Origin: Nitrospira sp.
Lineage (GTDB): Bacteria > Nitrospirota > Nitrospiria > Nitrospirales > Nitrospiraceae
Assembly: GCA_030456405.1 (NCBI GenBank)
Contig: JAKDNQ010000036.1
Coordinates: forward strand, 1 to 14,658
DNA length: 14,658 nucleotides
Reading direction: 5' to 3'
Shown here piece by piece: positions 14,275 through 14,658 of this stretch; within the stretch, counting starts at the first letter, position 1, and each line of letters begins with the position of its first letter. The notes under the pieces are model-generated. The model was not told the DNA's origin. It worked only from the letters and a program-made list of their open reading frames with translations, and searched no databases. A program made the position numbers and the translations under genes.

Positions 14275-14458
14275 GCAGGATGCTCACAAAGTTTAGCCAC
14301 GTCGTTCGTGAAACGTGAAGCGTGAAACGTCCGTGTCCGGAAACGAACGACGCTTCACGAGATACGCTTCACGGGTTTCGAGCTGCCGCCTGGTGAAAGG
14401 TGCGTCTTGGCGCACCAGGGTTGGGCGGGTGAGAAGAGCGGCTTTTTCAGCATCCTGC
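14275..14458. repeat. 184-bp inverted-repeat element sharing ends with the 604-1003 element
   Basis: The ends are GCAGGATGCTCACAAAG (14275-14291) and, on the minus strand, GCAGGATGCTGAAAAAG (14442-14458). Inside, GTCGTTCG (14301-14308) pairs exactly with CGAACGAC (14344-14351). Reiterated words gtgaaacgtgaagcgtgaaacg face cgcttcacgagatacgcttcacg across the same region. It ends seven bases before the yggS stop codon and could serve as a 3' stabiliser or terminator for that leftward gene. Confidence 0.65.
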
Positions 14459-14464
14459 CAGGGC

Positions 14465-14658
14465 TTATCGGGCGGCGCGGGCGGCAATCTCTTCGGGGAT
14501 GAGGTAACGTCTCGGCCCCAAAATCGCCGTACCGATGCGGACTGTGGTCGCGCCTTCGGCGATGGCGATATCCATATCTTCCGACATTCCCATGGAAAGC
14601 GTATCGAGTTCGTAGCCGTCTTTCTTGAGCCGGTCGAACAGTTCCCAGAGCATGTGGA
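14465..14658 (-). CDS. yggS: YggS-family PLP-binding protein, C-terminal part (cut by window edge)
   Basis: A leftward frame enters from the right edge and stops at the TAA at 14467-14465, giving about 64 C-terminal residues of a protein normally ~225-235 long. The stretch [33 protein letters not shown] carries the family's SMGMS-x-D and VRIG-x-A-I-x-G signatures, which form part of the pyridoxal 5'-phosphate site of the alanine-racemase-like barrel. YggS proteins hold PLP and help keep vitamin B6 and amino-acid pools balanced; no catalytic activity is established. The visible end is intact. The true start lies outside the window. Confidence 0.9.
   Translation of the reverse strand, partial: HMLWELFDRLKKDGYELDTLSMGMSEDMDIAIAEGATTVRIGTAILGPRRYLIPEEIAARAAR

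Larger units (their letters stand above)
13735..14464. other. 730-bp interval without an intact gene, rich in repeats
   Basis: No convincing ORF is present on either strand. Besides the repeats listed separately, there is a hairpin at 13921-13940 (GAGA-CCCG-agt-CGGG-TCTC with one bulged base) without a T-tract. The small frames crossing this interval read through repeats and have implausible composition. Confidence 0.6.

Overview
The window most resembles a Nitrospirota (Nitrospira-like) chromosome. This rests on impression, not a search. The signs are fairly GC-rich coding sequence, several families of small palindromic elements between genes that recall Nitrospira intergenic repeats, and a mix of housekeeping genes (citrate synthase, Hsp20, YggS) around a defence island. 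No rRNA or tRNA gene was found.

Left part (1-3580): a leftward ArsC/Spx-family thioredoxin-fold gene cut by the window edge; a small rightward protein with a CxxC...CxxC ribbon; a 400-bp interval bounded by matching inverted ends (604-1003); a leftward secreted protein of unknown function; citrate synthase; and an Hsp20 small heat-shock protein with its own strong ribosome binding site and a terminator.

Junction (3581-4178): about 600 bp without an intact gene. It holds a 48-codon ORF at 3851-3997 whose first ~35 residues look like the start of a Cas3 HD nuclease and then diverge, probably a decayed cas3.

Defence operon (4179-13734): six rightward genes, every junction overlapping by 1-10 bp: hsdM, a truncated DUF1016 protein, hsdS, an AlbA_2/Schlafen-like putative regulator, hsdR, and a YgjP-type zinc metallopeptidase. 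HsdM and HsdS would form the modification enzyme, and HsdR adds ATP-driven translocation and cleavage. The other three are accessory genes whose role here is inferred from position. Two oddities stand out. HsdM carries a 69-bp palindromic repeat inserted in frame, and the DUF1016 ORF has lost its nuclease half and ends instead in a copy of the HsdM C-terminal tail.

Right part (13735-14658): no intact gene until a leftward yggS (PLP homeostasis protein) cut by the window edge. The gap holds two degenerate CRISPR-like repeats 73 bp apart (13807-13911), a 189-bp MITE-like palindrome flanked by TTAA (13980-14176), and a 184-bp inverted-repeat element (14275-14458) whose ends match those of the 604-1003 element. 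A cas3-like start on one side of the restriction operon and CRISPR-like repeats on the other, in matching orientation, suggest the operon may occupy the place of a lost type I CRISPR-Cas locus. This is a hypothesis.
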